The notes beneath the pieces were generated by a model. That model saw nothing but the letters and a program-made list of their open reading frames with translations. It did not search any database and was not told the origin of the DNA. A DNA stretch of 64,000 nucleotides from assembly GCA_020634165.1 (NCBI GenBank), contig JACKCF010000004.1, positions 1-64,000 on the forward strand, given 5' to 3'. The translations under genes were made by a program, and so were the position numbers. The stretch is from Anaerolineaceae bacterium. GTDB taxonomy: Bacteria; Chloroflexota; Anaerolineae; Aggregatilineales; Phototrophicaceae. Shown here one piece after another: positions 1-9,470 of this stretch (position 1 is the first letter of the stretch; each line of letters begins with the position of its first letter).

Positions 1-2
1 GT

Positions 3-131
3 CTGTATGCCGCACATGGCAATGTACCTGCGATAAATTTGTATCGCCAGTTGGGTTTCACAGAGGTTAGCACGATAGATTCCAGTCGCAAAGAGGCTTT
101 TGATAGAATCAAAATGATTTACAAATTTTAG
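3..131 (+). CDS. GNAT-family N-acetyltransferase, C-terminal fragment
   Basis: The window opens inside this reading frame, so only the last 42 codons are present. They carry the typical end of a GNAT fold: an N-x-PAINLYRQLGF segment, which in this family is the helix and strand that close the acetyl-CoA site (the 'N..A..LY...GF' signature), followed by a short tail. The substrate cannot be told from this fragment. The stop is TAG at 129-131. No terminator hairpin follows, and 132-397 shows nothing recognisable. Confidence 0.7.
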   Translation: MYAAHGNVPAINLYRQLGFTEVSTIDSSRKEAFDRIKMIYKF

Positions 132-397
132 TCATAATATCGAGGTTTATGGCCTCATGGGATTCAAAATTCAGAATTCTCATCGGCTCGCGATATCTCG
201 AATAGGATTGTGTGGAAAGGTGCTCTACAGTTGCCTATATTACGAAATTAAGAGATAGATAAACAACTGTAATAACCCAGTATTACAACTGCGTACTTGA
301 ACGTTTCCAGCCCATATTCTTAGCTAAAATGAAATTTGATTCTTTGTATCAGCAAAGTAACAAAAACAGTAATCCTATTTATAACGCAATATTAAGT

Positions 398-473
398 TGG
401 TGACCCCGGCAGGACTCGAACCTGCAACCAATTGATTAAGAGTCAACTGCTCTGCCAATTGAGCTACGGAGCC
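398..473 (-). tRNA. tRNA-Lys (anticodon CUU)
   Basis: Read on the minus strand this folds into a full cloverleaf of 76 nt. The acceptor stem GGCTCCG pairs with CGGGGTC through Watson-Crick and G-U pairs. The D arm has AGCTC...GAGC, the anticodon stem GTTGA pairs with TCAAT around the loop CTCTTAA (anticodon CTT, Lys), and the T arm GCAGG-TTCGAGT-CCTGC is canonical. The discriminator A and the 3' CCA are encoded in the DNA. It stands alone between the GNAT fragment and the end of the next minus-strand gene. Confidence 0.95.
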
Positions 474-541
474 AAGTGCGGAATATCATATAAAAGGGTT
501 GATCGAAAATCAACCCTTTGTACAAATTTCAGTAGGCAAAC

Positions 542-2083
542 CTAATTAATCCAATCGCCTGCAAACACACTGTATTCGTCTTCTGTGAGTTGGTATACAC
601 CTGTACCAGAAAGATCGCGAATCAGAATGTTATAGCCCTCGGTCAGCTTGGCGCTATAAGCCAGATAATTTCCATCTGGACTGAAGACAGGCCGAATCTC
701 GTCATAGGGTGCCGTCGCAACTGGAACATTGCCTGGCGCGGGCTGACCATTTGCCAGACCAATGATAAAGATTTCGTGGTTATCAGGCGTCACAGAAGCG
801 GCGGCGCTATAGGCAAGCAAAGTAGCATCAGCGGAAAAGCGAGGATATGCCTCCACAATAGCTTCGCCATCGATTGTCAGGTCCACTGTGACAAAACCTG
901 TTTCTGTAAGGGCCTGTGTCATGTCAAACAGGACAAGATCAACCCGCCCTGTTTCATCCTCGCGAACTGCCGCGATGTAACTACCATCACTGGAAATGGT
1001 CGGCTGACGATATTGGGCATCATCACGACTGATGACGACCATTTCATTTGTCGTCAGGTCAACCATATAGATACCAGAAGGCTCCTCGTTGATATCGCTC
1101 CCAATGAATACAATCTTGTTGCCATCTCGCGTGGCTTGTACATCGACGATAGTATAAATACCGCTCTGATAAACAAACGAGAAATCAGTCGGCAAAGCTT
1201 CCGGGTCAGCCAAATTCAGTTGATAGAGAAATGACTGACGCTGTGACGTAAAAAGACGCAAATAGGTAGCAATAGTTGCGTCTGGATTAACGCTAACACC
1301 TTTAATCAGGTCTTCGTTCACTCTGGTGAATGCTCCGTCATCTGCCAGCCGATAAAGACGGAAATTCAGGAAATCACGTGAGACGATAGGCGAACCGCCC
1401 CAGGCATAAATGCTTCCAGTGACATCACTGGGCGGTAGTTCAAATTGACGCAGCAGAACCTCTGTCGCTTCTGCTGTTGGCGTGAACGTTGGTGGCAGGT
1501 CAGGCGTTTCAGTCGGCGTGGGGGTTGCTGTTGTCAATGATAACTGCGTTGCTGTCGCATCTTCCTGGGCCTGGGCGACGGCTGTGCCAGTCGAGACAAA
1601 GCTATATTCGGCAGTCTGAGTGAATCCTTCTATACGCGCTGCCTGCGCAGTTACCTCAGCTTCACGTTCAGCCTCTTGTTGCTTTACGGCTGAGATAATG
1701 ACGAATGCTACTCCAAATGTGAAAACTGTAAATACTGCTAAACCAATCAGTGCATAGCGCAGTTCGCGCCGTTTGATGCCTGGTATCCACTCCTCGTCAG
1801 GGTTGCTCTTCGGATTCGCATCTTCATGTTTGCGCTGTTTTTCGACCTTTTTAAGCGCCTTCTTCGCCATGGCATTATCAGGATCGAGACGCAGTACATG
1901 GTTGAGTGCGTCTTCCTTCTCGACAGGATCGTCAAGTAGGCCAGCCAGCGCCTCCCAACCTTCGAGGCTATCAGGGTCGGCTGTAACTGCCTGACGTAAA
2001 TAATCTATGGCAGCCTCATTATCCCCCACATCCATCGCAGTCAGACCACGTTGCAGCAGATCGCTCGCGTAATCCTCACCCAT
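542..2083 (-). CDS. TPR / single-TM / TolB-like beta-propeller protein (paralogue A)
   Basis: A 513-residue anchored protein of unknown ligand. Residues about 8-85 form TPR helices (D-N-E-A-A-I-D-Y-L, then 'LRLDPDNAMAKKAL') followed by a charged stretch. One membrane helix lies at about 110-132. A Thr/Pro-rich linker (PTPTETPDLPPTFTPT) spans about 182-207, and the remainder is a TolB/WD40-like propeller with repeats such as 'SSDGSYIAAV' and 'SPDGNYLAYS'. The N-terminal TPRs should face the cytoplasm and the propeller the outside. It is a clear paralogue of the gene directly upstream (2167-3672) with the same domain order, so the pair probably arose by tandem duplication. Start ATG has a GAGG motif about 10 nt upstream. 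Confidence 0.85.
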   Translation of the reverse strand: MGEDYASDLLQRGLTAMDVGDNEAAIDYLRQAVTADPDSLEGWEALAGLLDDPVEKEDALNHVLRLDPDNAMAKKALKKVEKQRKHEDANPKSNPDEEWIPGIKRRELRYALIGLAVFTVFTFGVAFVIISAVKQQEAEREAEVTAQAARIEGFTQTAEYSFVSTGTAVAQAQEDATATQLSLTTATPTPTETPDLPPTFTPTAEATEVLLRQFELPPSDVTGSIYAWGGSPIVSRDFLNFRLYRLADDGAFTRVNEDLIKGVSVNPDATIATYLRLFTSQRQSFLYQLNLADPEALPTDFSFVYQSGIYTIVDVQATRDGNKIVFIGSDINEEPSGIYMVDLTTNEMVVISRDDAQYRQPTISSDGSYIAAVREDETGRVDLVLFDMTQALTETGFVTVDLTIDGEAIVEAYPRFSADATLLAYSAAASVTPDNHEIFIIGLANGQPAPGNVPVATAPYDEIRPVFSPDGNYLAYSAKLTEGYNILIRDLSGTGVYQLTEDEYSVFAGDWIN

Positions 2084-2166
2084 AGCCTTATGACCTCATT
2101 CGTAGTCGCTCAATAAGCGTTCGTTTGTTTGCAATATATAATCGCTCGTCAGCACAATATTCGGCG

Positions 2167-3672
2167 CTACGGGCTAAACAAAACCTGCTGCGCCTGACGA
2201 TCATTGTCCGTGATGCGCGTCACCTCGCGTGTCTCGACATTGGCTGCATACACCTGGAAGCGATCATCAATCCGATTGCTGATGAAGATGATATGCTGTC
2301 CCGCAGGTGACCACACAGGTGACCGATCTTCCGCCGTCTCTCCGGGCGTGATGATGCGTGCCTGCGTCCCTTCCAGCGTCATAACGACAATATCAGCGTC
2401 CCCACCTTCATCGTTCAGGTATACGATCTGGGTCGTATCAAAGGAGAAGGACGGCGAGAAACTATTGCCTCCATCATCTGTCAGGCGCTGAATCGTAAAC
2501 GGTGCATCACCCTCGCCAGAAAGGTTAAACGTCAGCAAATAAATATCAGAGAAACCAGGTGAATCCTGGTCAGAGGTAAAAACGATAAAGCGTCCATCAC
2601 GCGACCAGTTTGGATCACGGTCGACATAGTCATTTTCCGTCAGTGCAGAAATATTGTCCGAAGCGATATCCAGCAGCAGCAGGTCCTGATCACCATCTAC
2701 GTTGGCAACAAATGCTACCTGTTGGCCATTGGGCGACAAGACGGGCTGTGATGCATCAGCCGTACGCAATTCCGTTAGCTGGCGAGCGCTACCGGCATCT
2801 GTCAAAGGCGCAATGAAGACTTCATCGGCGACATTGCCATCGCCATAGTCAACCTCGCGAACAAAGACCATCTGCGAGCCATCGAACGATAGCGACACAT
2901 CGCGAATATCACTGGCCAGTGCTTCTATATCAACGCCATCACCACGTATACGATACAGTCCCGTTTCGGTCTGGCCATCCGCACGGGCCACAACCAGCAA
3001 GCGATATTGATCGACACCTAAAGGCGTTGCGGTAGGTTCGAGTGTTTCAGTCGCTGTTGGCGTGAATGTCGGCGTGAATGTCGGCGGTAGCGACGTAACA
3101 TTGGAGCGCGTCACGACGATATACGGCGGCGTATTAGTTGGGCGTGGTGTCGATGACAATTCCGGTGAAGGCGTGATTCTCTCAAGCGCGGCATTGGTAG
3201 CCTGTTCAGCAATTGACAGTGGTTCTTCCTGCGGCCCACGCAAATTGTTGACGAGAATAATCACCATGCCCACGATAGCGATCAGTATGACGCCATACAG
3301 CAGCCGACGCGCGAGAACGGTGTCGTTATCGCCAGCCGTACGGTTGGGTTCAGGACCAGGTGAATACGAGGGCGTCAGCGACGGTGATGTGGGACGACCT
3401 GTACTTGCTGCCGAAGTTCCCGTTACGGGGCCAAGCCGAGCCAATGCTTGCTTGGCTGTGGCATTATTGGGATTGATTTGCAGCACTTTTTGCAAGCAGA
3501 TACGGCGTTCAGCCTGGGTCTTAACGACGGTAGCCAACCAGATCCATGCCTGCTCGTTATTTTCATCAAGCTGAATTACTTGCTCTAATAAACGACGTGC
3601 TGTCGCGACGTTGCCACTGCGGGCAGCGGCAACACCCTGTTGTAGCAGTTCGCGCAAACGATTGTCAGCCAA
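2167..3672 (-). CDS. TPR / single-TM / TolB-like beta-propeller protein (paralogue B)
   Basis: A 501-residue protein with the same plan as its downstream neighbour: TPR region about 5-82, low-complexity Ser/Pro segment, one membrane helix about 123-143, Thr/Pro-rich linker about 165-220, and a C-terminal PD40/TolB-like propeller with at least five repeats ('SPNGQQVAFV', 'SRDGRFIVFT', 'SPAGQHIIFI'). The start is a TTG codon preceded by GGAG with 8-nt spacing. TolB-like propellers usually mediate protein or polysaccharide contacts; no catalytic residues are evident. The pair 2167-3672 and 542-2083 lies in the same direction 83 bp apart and is probably co-transcribed. Confidence 0.85.
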   Translation of the reverse strand: MADNRLRELLQQGVAAARSGNVATARRLLEQVIQLDENNEQAWIWLATVVKTQAERRICLQKVLQINPNNATAKQALARLGPVTGTSAASTGRPTSPSLTPSYSPGPEPNRTAGDNDTVLARRLLYGVILIAIVGMVIILVNNLRGPQEEPLSIAEQATNAALERITPSPELSSTPRPTNTPPYIVVTRSNVTSLPPTFTPTFTPTATETLEPTATPLGVDQYRLLVVARADGQTETGLYRIRGDGVDIEALASDIRDVSLSFDGSQMVFVREVDYGDGNVADEVFIAPLTDAGSARQLTELRTADASQPVLSPNGQQVAFVANVDGDQDLLLLDIASDNISALTENDYVDRDPNWSRDGRFIVFTSDQDSPGFSDIYLLTFNLSGEGDAPFTIQRLTDDGGNSFSPSFSFDTTQIVYLNDEGGDADIVVMTLEGTQARIITPGETAEDRSPVWSPAGQHIIFISNRIDDRFQVYAANVETREVTRITDNDRQAQQVLFSP

Positions 3673-3812
3673 CGCGCTTGCTCCATATGTGTCAGTTGAG
3701 TCTAAGGTCAGTCGATATGACTTCTTTTAAGAGTGTATCATGCCAAATCATACATGAAGTTTGAGATTTGCGCATATTAGCCCAAGTAAAGGGGGATTTA
3801 CTGAAGCCAGAC

Positions 3813-4916
3813 CTATGAACCAAGCTGGTCACCCATATCTGGCAAGCTGCGATCAGATGACCAGGGCGCATAGGGGGCACCCGTAAGCCGCGCCAACCCA
3901 ATCAGAACTCGATCATAGTTCACACGCCACCCCACGAAACTACGCCAGGCTTCTTCTTTGTCATCAACCAGCCGGATACCCGTTTCGGCCAGTTCATCCC
4001 ATACCTCATCAAACTCATCTCGGCTGATACTGATGGGGTCATCTGGCTGTGGATCAGGATCGTAGGTTATACTGAAAAAATCTGCGATCCGGCGTAGTGC
4101 AATAAACCCCGCCCGTATACAAAGCACACATTCAAGAACACGCGGACCAGCAACACAACTATCGAAAAGTGCCGCTGCATCCAGCACCGCGCCGGAAGCC
4201 GTCACCCAGGAACGATCTGCCATTGGCGAACGAAAAAACACAAGGATCGTCAGGGATGTATGGTTCTCCTCGACCTCGACGAACCATTCTTCCCAGCGTA
4301 TCCACAGATTTGTCAGCCCTTGCAGGCTACCCTGGTTACGATAAATCCGCTGCAACATCGTGACACCAAAGGGCGGTGCACCCGCACGGACTTCAAGCAT
4401 GGCCACCTGCTTTTCCCTCTGGGAGAAGGCGCTATAGATCGTCGGCACATAGGCAATGAATAGCGCCACAATCACCATGCCGATGGCGGCGTCAGAGAAT
4501 GACAAGATCATATTGGGCAAGTCGTTGACTGGCGCATAACCCAGAGTAAGCAGCGACGACCCGCTCAGTAGAAAGGCCTCATACAGGGAACCAAAGACGT
4601 GACCTGGCTCCATACTGTCGATGGAGAGCCCCCAGTAAATGGGAGTATAAGCAACGACCAGCAGCGCCAGATAAACAAATGGCTGAACGACCACAATCAC
4701 TGGTGCAAAAAATGCCAGCACGCGGTCACGTTCTTCATAAGTGGTTGCTTTACGCACACGCTTTAGGAACAGGCGGTAGATATAGCTCCAGAAAATACGG
4801 TTCAGCCAGACGTTTTCACTGCGAGGTAGCACGAACGTCCGTATCACAGAAATGACTGTGAACAAAATCAGCAATATTCCCAGTGCAACACATAGGATTT
4901 TGAACACTACAAGCAT
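3813..4916 (-). CDS. Membrane protein with potassium-channel-like pore loop
   Basis: A 367-residue protein with hydrophobic helices at about 4-27, 70-95 and 138-160. Between the last two is a re-entrant-looking segment 'SGSSLLTLGYAP' that resembles the selectivity-filter loop (T-x-G-Y-G) of two-TM potassium channels, with A in place of the second filter glycine. The C-terminal 200 residues are soluble and cytoplasmic and carry no domain I can name. The family assignment comes from the loop and its flanking helices and is an inference; a non-conducting channel-like sensor is equally possible. It is transcribed divergently from the FHA gene at 5098, with 181 bp between them. Confidence 0.55.
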   Translation of the reverse strand: MLVVFKILCVALGILLILFTVISVIRTFVLPRSENVWLNRIFWSYIYRLFLKRVRKATTYEERDRVLAFFAPVIVVVQPFVYLALLVVAYTPIYWGLSIDSMEPGHVFGSLYEAFLLSGSSLLTLGYAPVNDLPNMILSFSDAAIGMVIVALFIAYVPTIYSAFSQREKQVAMLEVRAGAPPFGVTMLQRIYRNQGSLQGLTNLWIRWEEWFVEVEENHTSLTILVFFRSPMADRSWVTASGAVLDAAALFDSCVAGPRVLECVLCIRAGFIALRRIADFFSITYDPDPQPDDPISISRDEFDEVWDELAETGIRLVDDKEEAWRSFVGWRVNYDRVLIGLARLTGAPYAPWSSDRSLPDMGDQLGS

Positions 4917-5097
4917 CGAGTATGTCCCTGTTTTTATGCAGCAATATACAAATGATTATGCACTTTTTACAAAAGTTATATGTTTCCATAAGCAACTGGC
5001 GATACAATGAGAGAAAGATAGAAATTATGAATTATTTCTAAGTTCGACGACGACATCGCTGCACCACAAAAACAGAGTTCAAGGATAAACAAGGCTA

Positions 5098-5586
5098 ATG
5101 GATAATACAAAAATTCATCGCATTACAGGCAAGTCTGAATATAAAGTTAGCAGCGATTCACCCAATGCAACCCAGGAGTTCCATCTCAAAGAGCGGCACT
5201 CCGATATGCCGCCCCGTTATGTAGGCGACGCAGAAGAAACAATTCCAGCCGCACTGCGTTTTTACGTAGGTGATGACAAAATAAATTACTTTGATGTCAT
5301 GGTCAACAATGATCTGGTGATTGGCCGTAAGAAGGCGTCCGACGACCGCCAGGTCGATATCGACCTGACACAGTACAAAGCCCAGGAACTGGGTGTTTCT
5401 CGTCATCATGCCATCATCCAGGCCCATCGTGACCGCATTGCCATCAAGGACTTCAACAGCAGCAACGGCACCTTTATCAATGACTACGTGCTCAAGCCCA
5501 TGTTCTCCTACCGTCTGCAGGATGGTGATATCGTTCAGCTTGGCAAATTGAAGCTAACCGTCGAGTTCCTGCCTGATCCTGAATAG
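5098..5586 (+). CDS. FHA-domain protein
   Basis: A 162-residue protein with a disordered N-terminal third and a forkhead-associated domain at about 75-158. The phosphothreonine-binding signature is intact: 'IGRKK' at the first strand loop, 'SRHHA' (Ser-Arg-x-His) and 'NSSNGTFIN' with the conserved Asn-Gly-Thr. FHA domains bind phosphothreonine peptides made by Ser/Thr kinases. No kinase is adjacent; the only kinase-fold protein in the window (35121-36062) looks catalytically dead. The next gene starts 33 bp downstream on the same strand, so the two may be co-transcribed. Confidence 0.9.
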   Translation: MDNTKIHRITGKSEYKVSSDSPNATQEFHLKERHSDMPPRYVGDAEETIPAALRFYVGDDKINYFDVMVNNDLVIGRKKASDDRQVDIDLTQYKAQELGVSRHHAIIQAHRDRIAIKDFNSSNGTFINDYVLKPMFSYRLQDGDIVQLGKLKLTVEFLPDPE

Positions 5587-5619
5587 CCTTAGTCAATGGG
5601 TTAGCTCGCGAGCATCGCG

Positions 5620-6711
5620 GTGATATTACGGCTCATCTGGCGCACGAGTGCCCTATTGAGCGTGCTGTTGCTCATCGCGAGCATTGGAGCCATCTTACTT
5701 GGCCACAGCAACAGAGAGGCTGTTCTCGCTCGTTATAGCCTGAATGATGTTTTTGTACAGGGCATCGACGAAGATGCCAACATCTATATTCACGATCTAA
5801 CAACTGATTTGCGTGTGCCATTGACAGCCGATGGTACGCGCAATTTTGGTTTTATTGATACGCCTGACGGCCAGCACATTCTGTTCATTAGCGATGACTG
5901 CCAGGGACAGTTCGGCCTATGCCAGATGGACCTCGACGGTCATAACAAGCGTCTTCTAGCGGATAATCTGCCCCGTAATGCTGCCCCTGGCACAGGAGCC
6001 AGTTGGTCGCCAGATGGCACACGGCTGGCTTTTGTTAGCCCATCGGCGAGCAATGTTCGCCAACCTGCCCTTTACGTATTTGACTACCTCGCCTCACAAT
6101 TACAAGAGATGCCTACGCCGCTTTACATGGATTGGGATGCCCCGCTCGTTTGGGAGCGTGACAGCAAAACACTGACTTTTGTCGTGGCTCAACCGCGTGT
6201 ATTTGTCGGCTATCGCTTTGATGTCGAAAACGGTGATCGTCCGCAGGCTATTCATACCTGGCTACAAGGCACCTGGAACGCCCGCAGCAATGTACTCGAT
6301 GCCTTTGATACAATTTTCGTCGTCAAGTCTCAGGAGGCGCTAGAGGGACAATTTGACCTGTATTTGCTTGATCTGGCATCTGGCGCATCATCTAACCTGA
6401 GCAATACGCCACTCACCAATGAGTCCGATGCTAACTTTGCTGAAAACAGCACCACACTGGCTGTCATCAGCGAGCTGGGGGATGCTCAGATGCTATCCGT
6501 CATTTCAGCAGATTGGTCAAGATGGCAGATGGTAGCTGTCGCTACCGATTCGCTTGCATTTCCAAGCTGGATCAAAAACGATAGCGCCATCCTCTATTAT
6601 CACGGCACAACAAACGCATTCCGAGCATGTGTCGCTTCTTTGGAAACATATGAGAGCGAATGCCCTCTCATGTGGGCACCAAATATTGTTTTTCTTGATG
6701 CAGGGGGCTAA
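5620..6711 (+). CDS. Membrane-anchored TolB-like propeller protein
   Basis: A 363-residue protein beginning at a GTG codon. An N-terminal membrane segment (about residues 9-27, 'LLSVLLLIASIGAILLG') acts as a signal anchor, and the rest is a TolB/PD40-like propeller with 'TPDGQHILFIS' and 'SPDGTRLAFVS' repeats. It lacks the TPR and Thr/Pro linker of the two paralogues at the left edge. It follows the FHA gene after 33 bp, suggesting a shared transcript. Its stop lies only 3 bp from the stop of the convergent glycosyltransferase gene. The ligand is unknown. Confidence 0.8.
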   Translation: MILRLIWRTSALLSVLLLIASIGAILLGHSNREAVLARYSLNDVFVQGIDEDANIYIHDLTTDLRVPLTADGTRNFGFIDTPDGQHILFISDDCQGQFGLCQMDLDGHNKRLLADNLPRNAAPGTGASWSPDGTRLAFVSPSASNVRQPALYVFDYLASQLQEMPTPLYMDWDAPLVWERDSKTLTFVVAQPRVFVGYRFDVENGDRPQAIHTWLQGTWNARSNVLDAFDTIFVVKSQEALEGQFDLYLLDLASGASSNLSNTPLTNESDANFAENSTTLAVISELGDAQMLSVISADWSRWQMVAVATDSLAFPSWIKNDSAILYYHGTTNAFRACVASLETYESECPLMWAPNIVFLDAGG

Positions 6712-6714
6712 TAC

Positions 6715-7815
6715 TCAGATGTACTGCATCATGCCTTTATATAAATCGACTGTCGCCTGAGCAATACTTGCATGAGTATAGTCATTTAAAACACGCTGGC
6801 GGCCCTTTTTGGCCAGTTCCTGTTGCAGGTCACAGTCATCATGCAACTTCTGCAATAACTCGGCGATGGCATCGGCACTGCCCTCTGGCACAATCAGCCC
6901 AGCATCACCGACCACAAATGGAATTGCGCCACTATCGCTGCCGATTACAGGTACACCACTTGCCATCGCCTCTACCAGCACGCGCCCGAACTGCTCTTTC
7001 CAATTAGGTCGTGTCAGGGAGGGCAGCACCAGCGCATCGAAATCATGATAGACAGAAGGCATCTCCGAAGATGGCATCCATTCGGTGAAGGTGATGCGCT
7101 CCGTAATGCCCAATTGTTCCGCGAGCTGCTTAAGTTCTTCGCTCAGTGGGCCGCTGCCAACCAGATGGAGACGCCAGTCAAAATCGAGGTGGGAGACGGC
7201 ATCCACGAGCAAGCGAAGCCCTTTTTCTTCCACCAATCGCCCCACGTAGCCAATCGTAAATGGCCGATTTGATTTTTGGGTAACAGGAGCAAAAAGGTCG
7301 GGGTCTGTGCCAAACTGGGGAATCACAGCAATCGCTTTTTTGAAGCCCTTCGCCCGATAAACATCCGACGCGCTATATGTTCCAGCGATAGCAGCGTCAA
7401 CATTATGCATCACCCAGGATTCGCCCCAGTTAAATGGCAGCGGATAGTTCCGGTAAATGTTCTGCCAGGTGAAGAACAATGACCGTGCGCCAATGCGTCG
7501 GGCATGATACAGCGCATGCCACGTGGCAGCGTTATAGGGTTCCTCATCAATATGCACGATATCCGGCTTAAAGTCACTTAGCAGACGTGGCAAATCAGGA
7601 TAGTAATGAAAGTGGAAGTTGCCATTGAAGCGGATCGGCGTTTGCTTCAGGGTGTAGCCTTCGGTGTAGACTCGTTCGAGTTTCTGCTCGCCACGTTCAT
7701 CACGCCAGGAAGGTGGAACTGCGACCATCAACTCCACACCCTGTTTGGCAATGAGTTCGAGCTTGCGCTGGTATATCCCGACAATGCAGGCTTTGGAAAG
7801 CATGAATACGCGCAC
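6715..7815 (-). CDS. Glycosyltransferase family 4
   Basis: A 366-residue retaining glycosyltransferase of the GT-B fold. The C-terminal half has the family signature 'TIGYVGRLVEEKGLRLLVDA' and the E-x7-E motif in 'EQFGRVLVEAMASGVPV', whose second Glu normally contacts the nucleotide sugar. The N-terminal half has 'DIVHIDEEPYN', typical of acceptor-side Rossmann domains. The length is normal for GT4 enzymes of envelope polysaccharide or glycolipid synthesis. Donor and acceptor cannot be read from sequence. It stands alone, transcribed away from a strong hairpin at 7899-7929. Confidence 0.88.
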   Translation of the reverse strand: MRVFMLSKACIVGIYQRKLELIAKQGVELMVAVPPSWRDERGEQKLERVYTEGYTLKQTPIRFNGNFHFHYYPDLPRLLSDFKPDIVHIDEEPYNAATWHALYHARRIGARSLFFTWQNIYRNYPLPFNWGESWVMHNVDAAIAGTYSASDVYRAKGFKKAIAVIPQFGTDPDLFAPVTQKSNRPFTIGYVGRLVEEKGLRLLVDAVSHLDFDWRLHLVGSGPLSEELKQLAEQLGITERITFTEWMPSSEMPSVYHDFDALVLPSLTRPNWKEQFGRVLVEAMASGVPVIGSDSGAIPFVVGDAGLIVPEGSADAIAELLQKLHDDCDLQQELAKKGRQRVLNDYTHASIAQATVDLYKGMMQYI

Positions 7816-7898
7816 GATCGTTCGCTCTGAGGACGTTGACAGGTACAGTTAGTGGTCAAACCAGAGGCTGATAGAGAGCAACTTGCCCATTAACACAA

Positions 7899-7929
7899 CA
7901 AGCCTGTTGTAGAGGATACAACAGGCTTG
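7899..7929. other. Perfect 13-bp inverted repeat in a divergent intergenic region
   Basis: CAAGCCTGTTGTA, the 5-nt loop GAGGA, then the exact reverse complement. It sits between two genes that are transcribed away from each other (6715-7815 minus and 8180 plus), where a terminator is not needed by either. Neither side has a clear U tract. It could be a leader hairpin of the glycosyltransferase mRNA, the end of a small untranslated RNA, or a protein binding site. The rest of 7816-8179 shows only a weak ACGAAC-ATGAC-GTTCGT repeat at 8056-8072. Confidence 0.7.
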
Positions 7930-8179
7930 CCGCAAAATATAGTTCCCAAATAAGAGAGGGGTATTTGAGGTGCTTTCTGTGGGTCAGCATCCTCTGTCGT
8001 TGGCAATTGAATTGTCTCACACTAACCCCCTTGGATTAAGTGATGTTTGTCACAAACGAACATGACGTTCGTCGCAGCACCTTAATAAACAGAAACGATA
8101 AACCAGTATTGTAACTTCCGTGCTTAAGCCCCACGGATGCGGTACACTCGACGATTATATCAAACGAAACAGTACGATC

Positions 8180-9382
8180 ATGCGTATTAACCGTCGATCC
8201 ACACGTCCCCTATTTGGTTCCAGAAACAGTCATTTTGGTGGTTGCTTTCCCTCACTGTTCATCATCAGTGTCATTATTGGCATGCTTGTCATGTCGCGGG
8301 ACTGGATCGTGGAGTGGTTGCTGAATGCCAACGTCAGCCAGCAATCTATAGAGCGCGCACAAGCCGCCTTCGCGCGTGGCGACCTCGGCAATACAATCAA
8401 ACAAGCAGAAGAATTGTGGGAAGCGTCACCAGAAGATACGGAAGCACTCATCCTGTTGGCCAGGGCACTGGTTTATAACAGTTATGTCGATCAGCAGTTC
8501 GAGGCGGATCGACGACGCGCTCTGCAACTTACAACAGCGGCATATAATCAGCCTTTGCTGCGCACTCGTGTGCAGGCGATCCATGCCTTTGCGCTACAGG
8601 CCAATGATCGGGCTGGAGATGCTACTCGGATGGCTTCAGCAGCCACCCAGCGCGATTATAATAACGTCACGGCCAGGGTAGCTCTCGCCCTCGGATACGC
8701 GCAGCAAGGCCTTTTTGACCAGGGTCTGCGCGAAGCACGTACAGCCGTCGAACTTGCGGATAATACCGAAAGCGCATGGCGCATGGACGCCTACCGCACT
8801 CTGGCCATCATCCTGAGCGATATGGGCCGCTATGGAGAAGCTATCGCGGCTATCAATCAGGCGATTGCCATTCATCGGCGTATGATTCCGCTGTACTTTG
8901 AACGCGCTCTTTACGCCATGCAAACCAGCGATACCAGCAGCGCCACCGCCGCCTACTTCCAGATCATCGCCCTCAGCGAAAATAACGCAAAAGCCCATCT
9001 GCGCCTGTGCGAAGTATCCATTCGTCTGCGCGAACGGGAAGCCGCTATCGAGTACTGCACCCAGGCGACAGAACTGGCTCCCGCATGGTCAGAGGGCTGG
9101 TACCAGCTAGGGCGTGAGTATTTTTTGCAGGGCAATCTCGTCCAGGCACGGGATTCCCTCAAGCGCTGCACCAGCCTGCAAACCCTCCAGAACATGCCTG
9201 TCGAAGGGCGTCAGTTTGAGTGCTGGTATCTTCAGGGACAAGCTGCTGAAGCGCTTGGTGACTGCGAAACGCTGGTTCCGCTGTATAACCAGTTCCAGGC
9301 GATGGCTGCCAGCTCCAATATCGAGCAGACCTGGACCTACCCACCAGAAGGCCCTTCCATCTGCATCCAGCCTGGAAGTTAA
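8180..9382 (+). CDS. Single-TM TPR protein
   Basis: A protein of about 400 residues. I place the start at the ATG at 8180 (MRINRRSTR...) because this gives a normal short positive N-terminus followed by a membrane helix ('SLFIISVIIGMLVM'); an in-frame GTG at 8120 would add 20 unlikely residues. At least eight TPR-like helical pairs follow, including 'AQAAFARGDLGNTIKQAEEL', 'ALGYAQQGLFDQGLREA' and 'YGEAIAAINQAIAI'. There is no catalytic domain, so it is probably a scaffold on the outer face of the membrane. No obvious ribosome binding site precedes either start. It lies 88 bp before the envelope cluster at 9471. Confidence 0.8.
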   Translation: MRINRRSTRPLFGSRNSHFGGCFPSLFIISVIIGMLVMSRDWIVEWLLNANVSQQSIERAQAAFARGDLGNTIKQAEELWEASPEDTEALILLARALVYNSYVDQQFEADRRRALQLTTAAYNQPLLRTRVQAIHAFALQANDRAGDATRMASAATQRDYNNVTARVALALGYAQQGLFDQGLREARTAVELADNTESAWRMDAYRTLAIILSDMGRYGEAIAAINQAIAIHRRMIPLYFERALYAMQTSDTSSATAAYFQIIALSENNAKAHLRLCEVSIRLREREAAIEYCTQATELAPAWSEGWYQLGREYFLQGNLVQARDSLKRCTSLQTLQNMPVEGRQFECWYLQGQAAEALGDCETLVPLYNQFQAMAASSNIEQTWTYPPEGPSICIQPGS

Positions 9383-9470
9383 CGACTTTTATACAGTTCC
9401 TGTTGCAACAACCAACGACCCCCTGCGTATAGATGCTTAGAAATATCATCTGATTATCAAGGGGGAAATC

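Noticed and set aside
590..1234. Plus-strand frame of 214 codons
   Set aside because: It lies wholly antisense to the TPR-propeller gene at 542-2083, has no domain pattern and no ribosome site; the minus-strand gene has recognisable domains.
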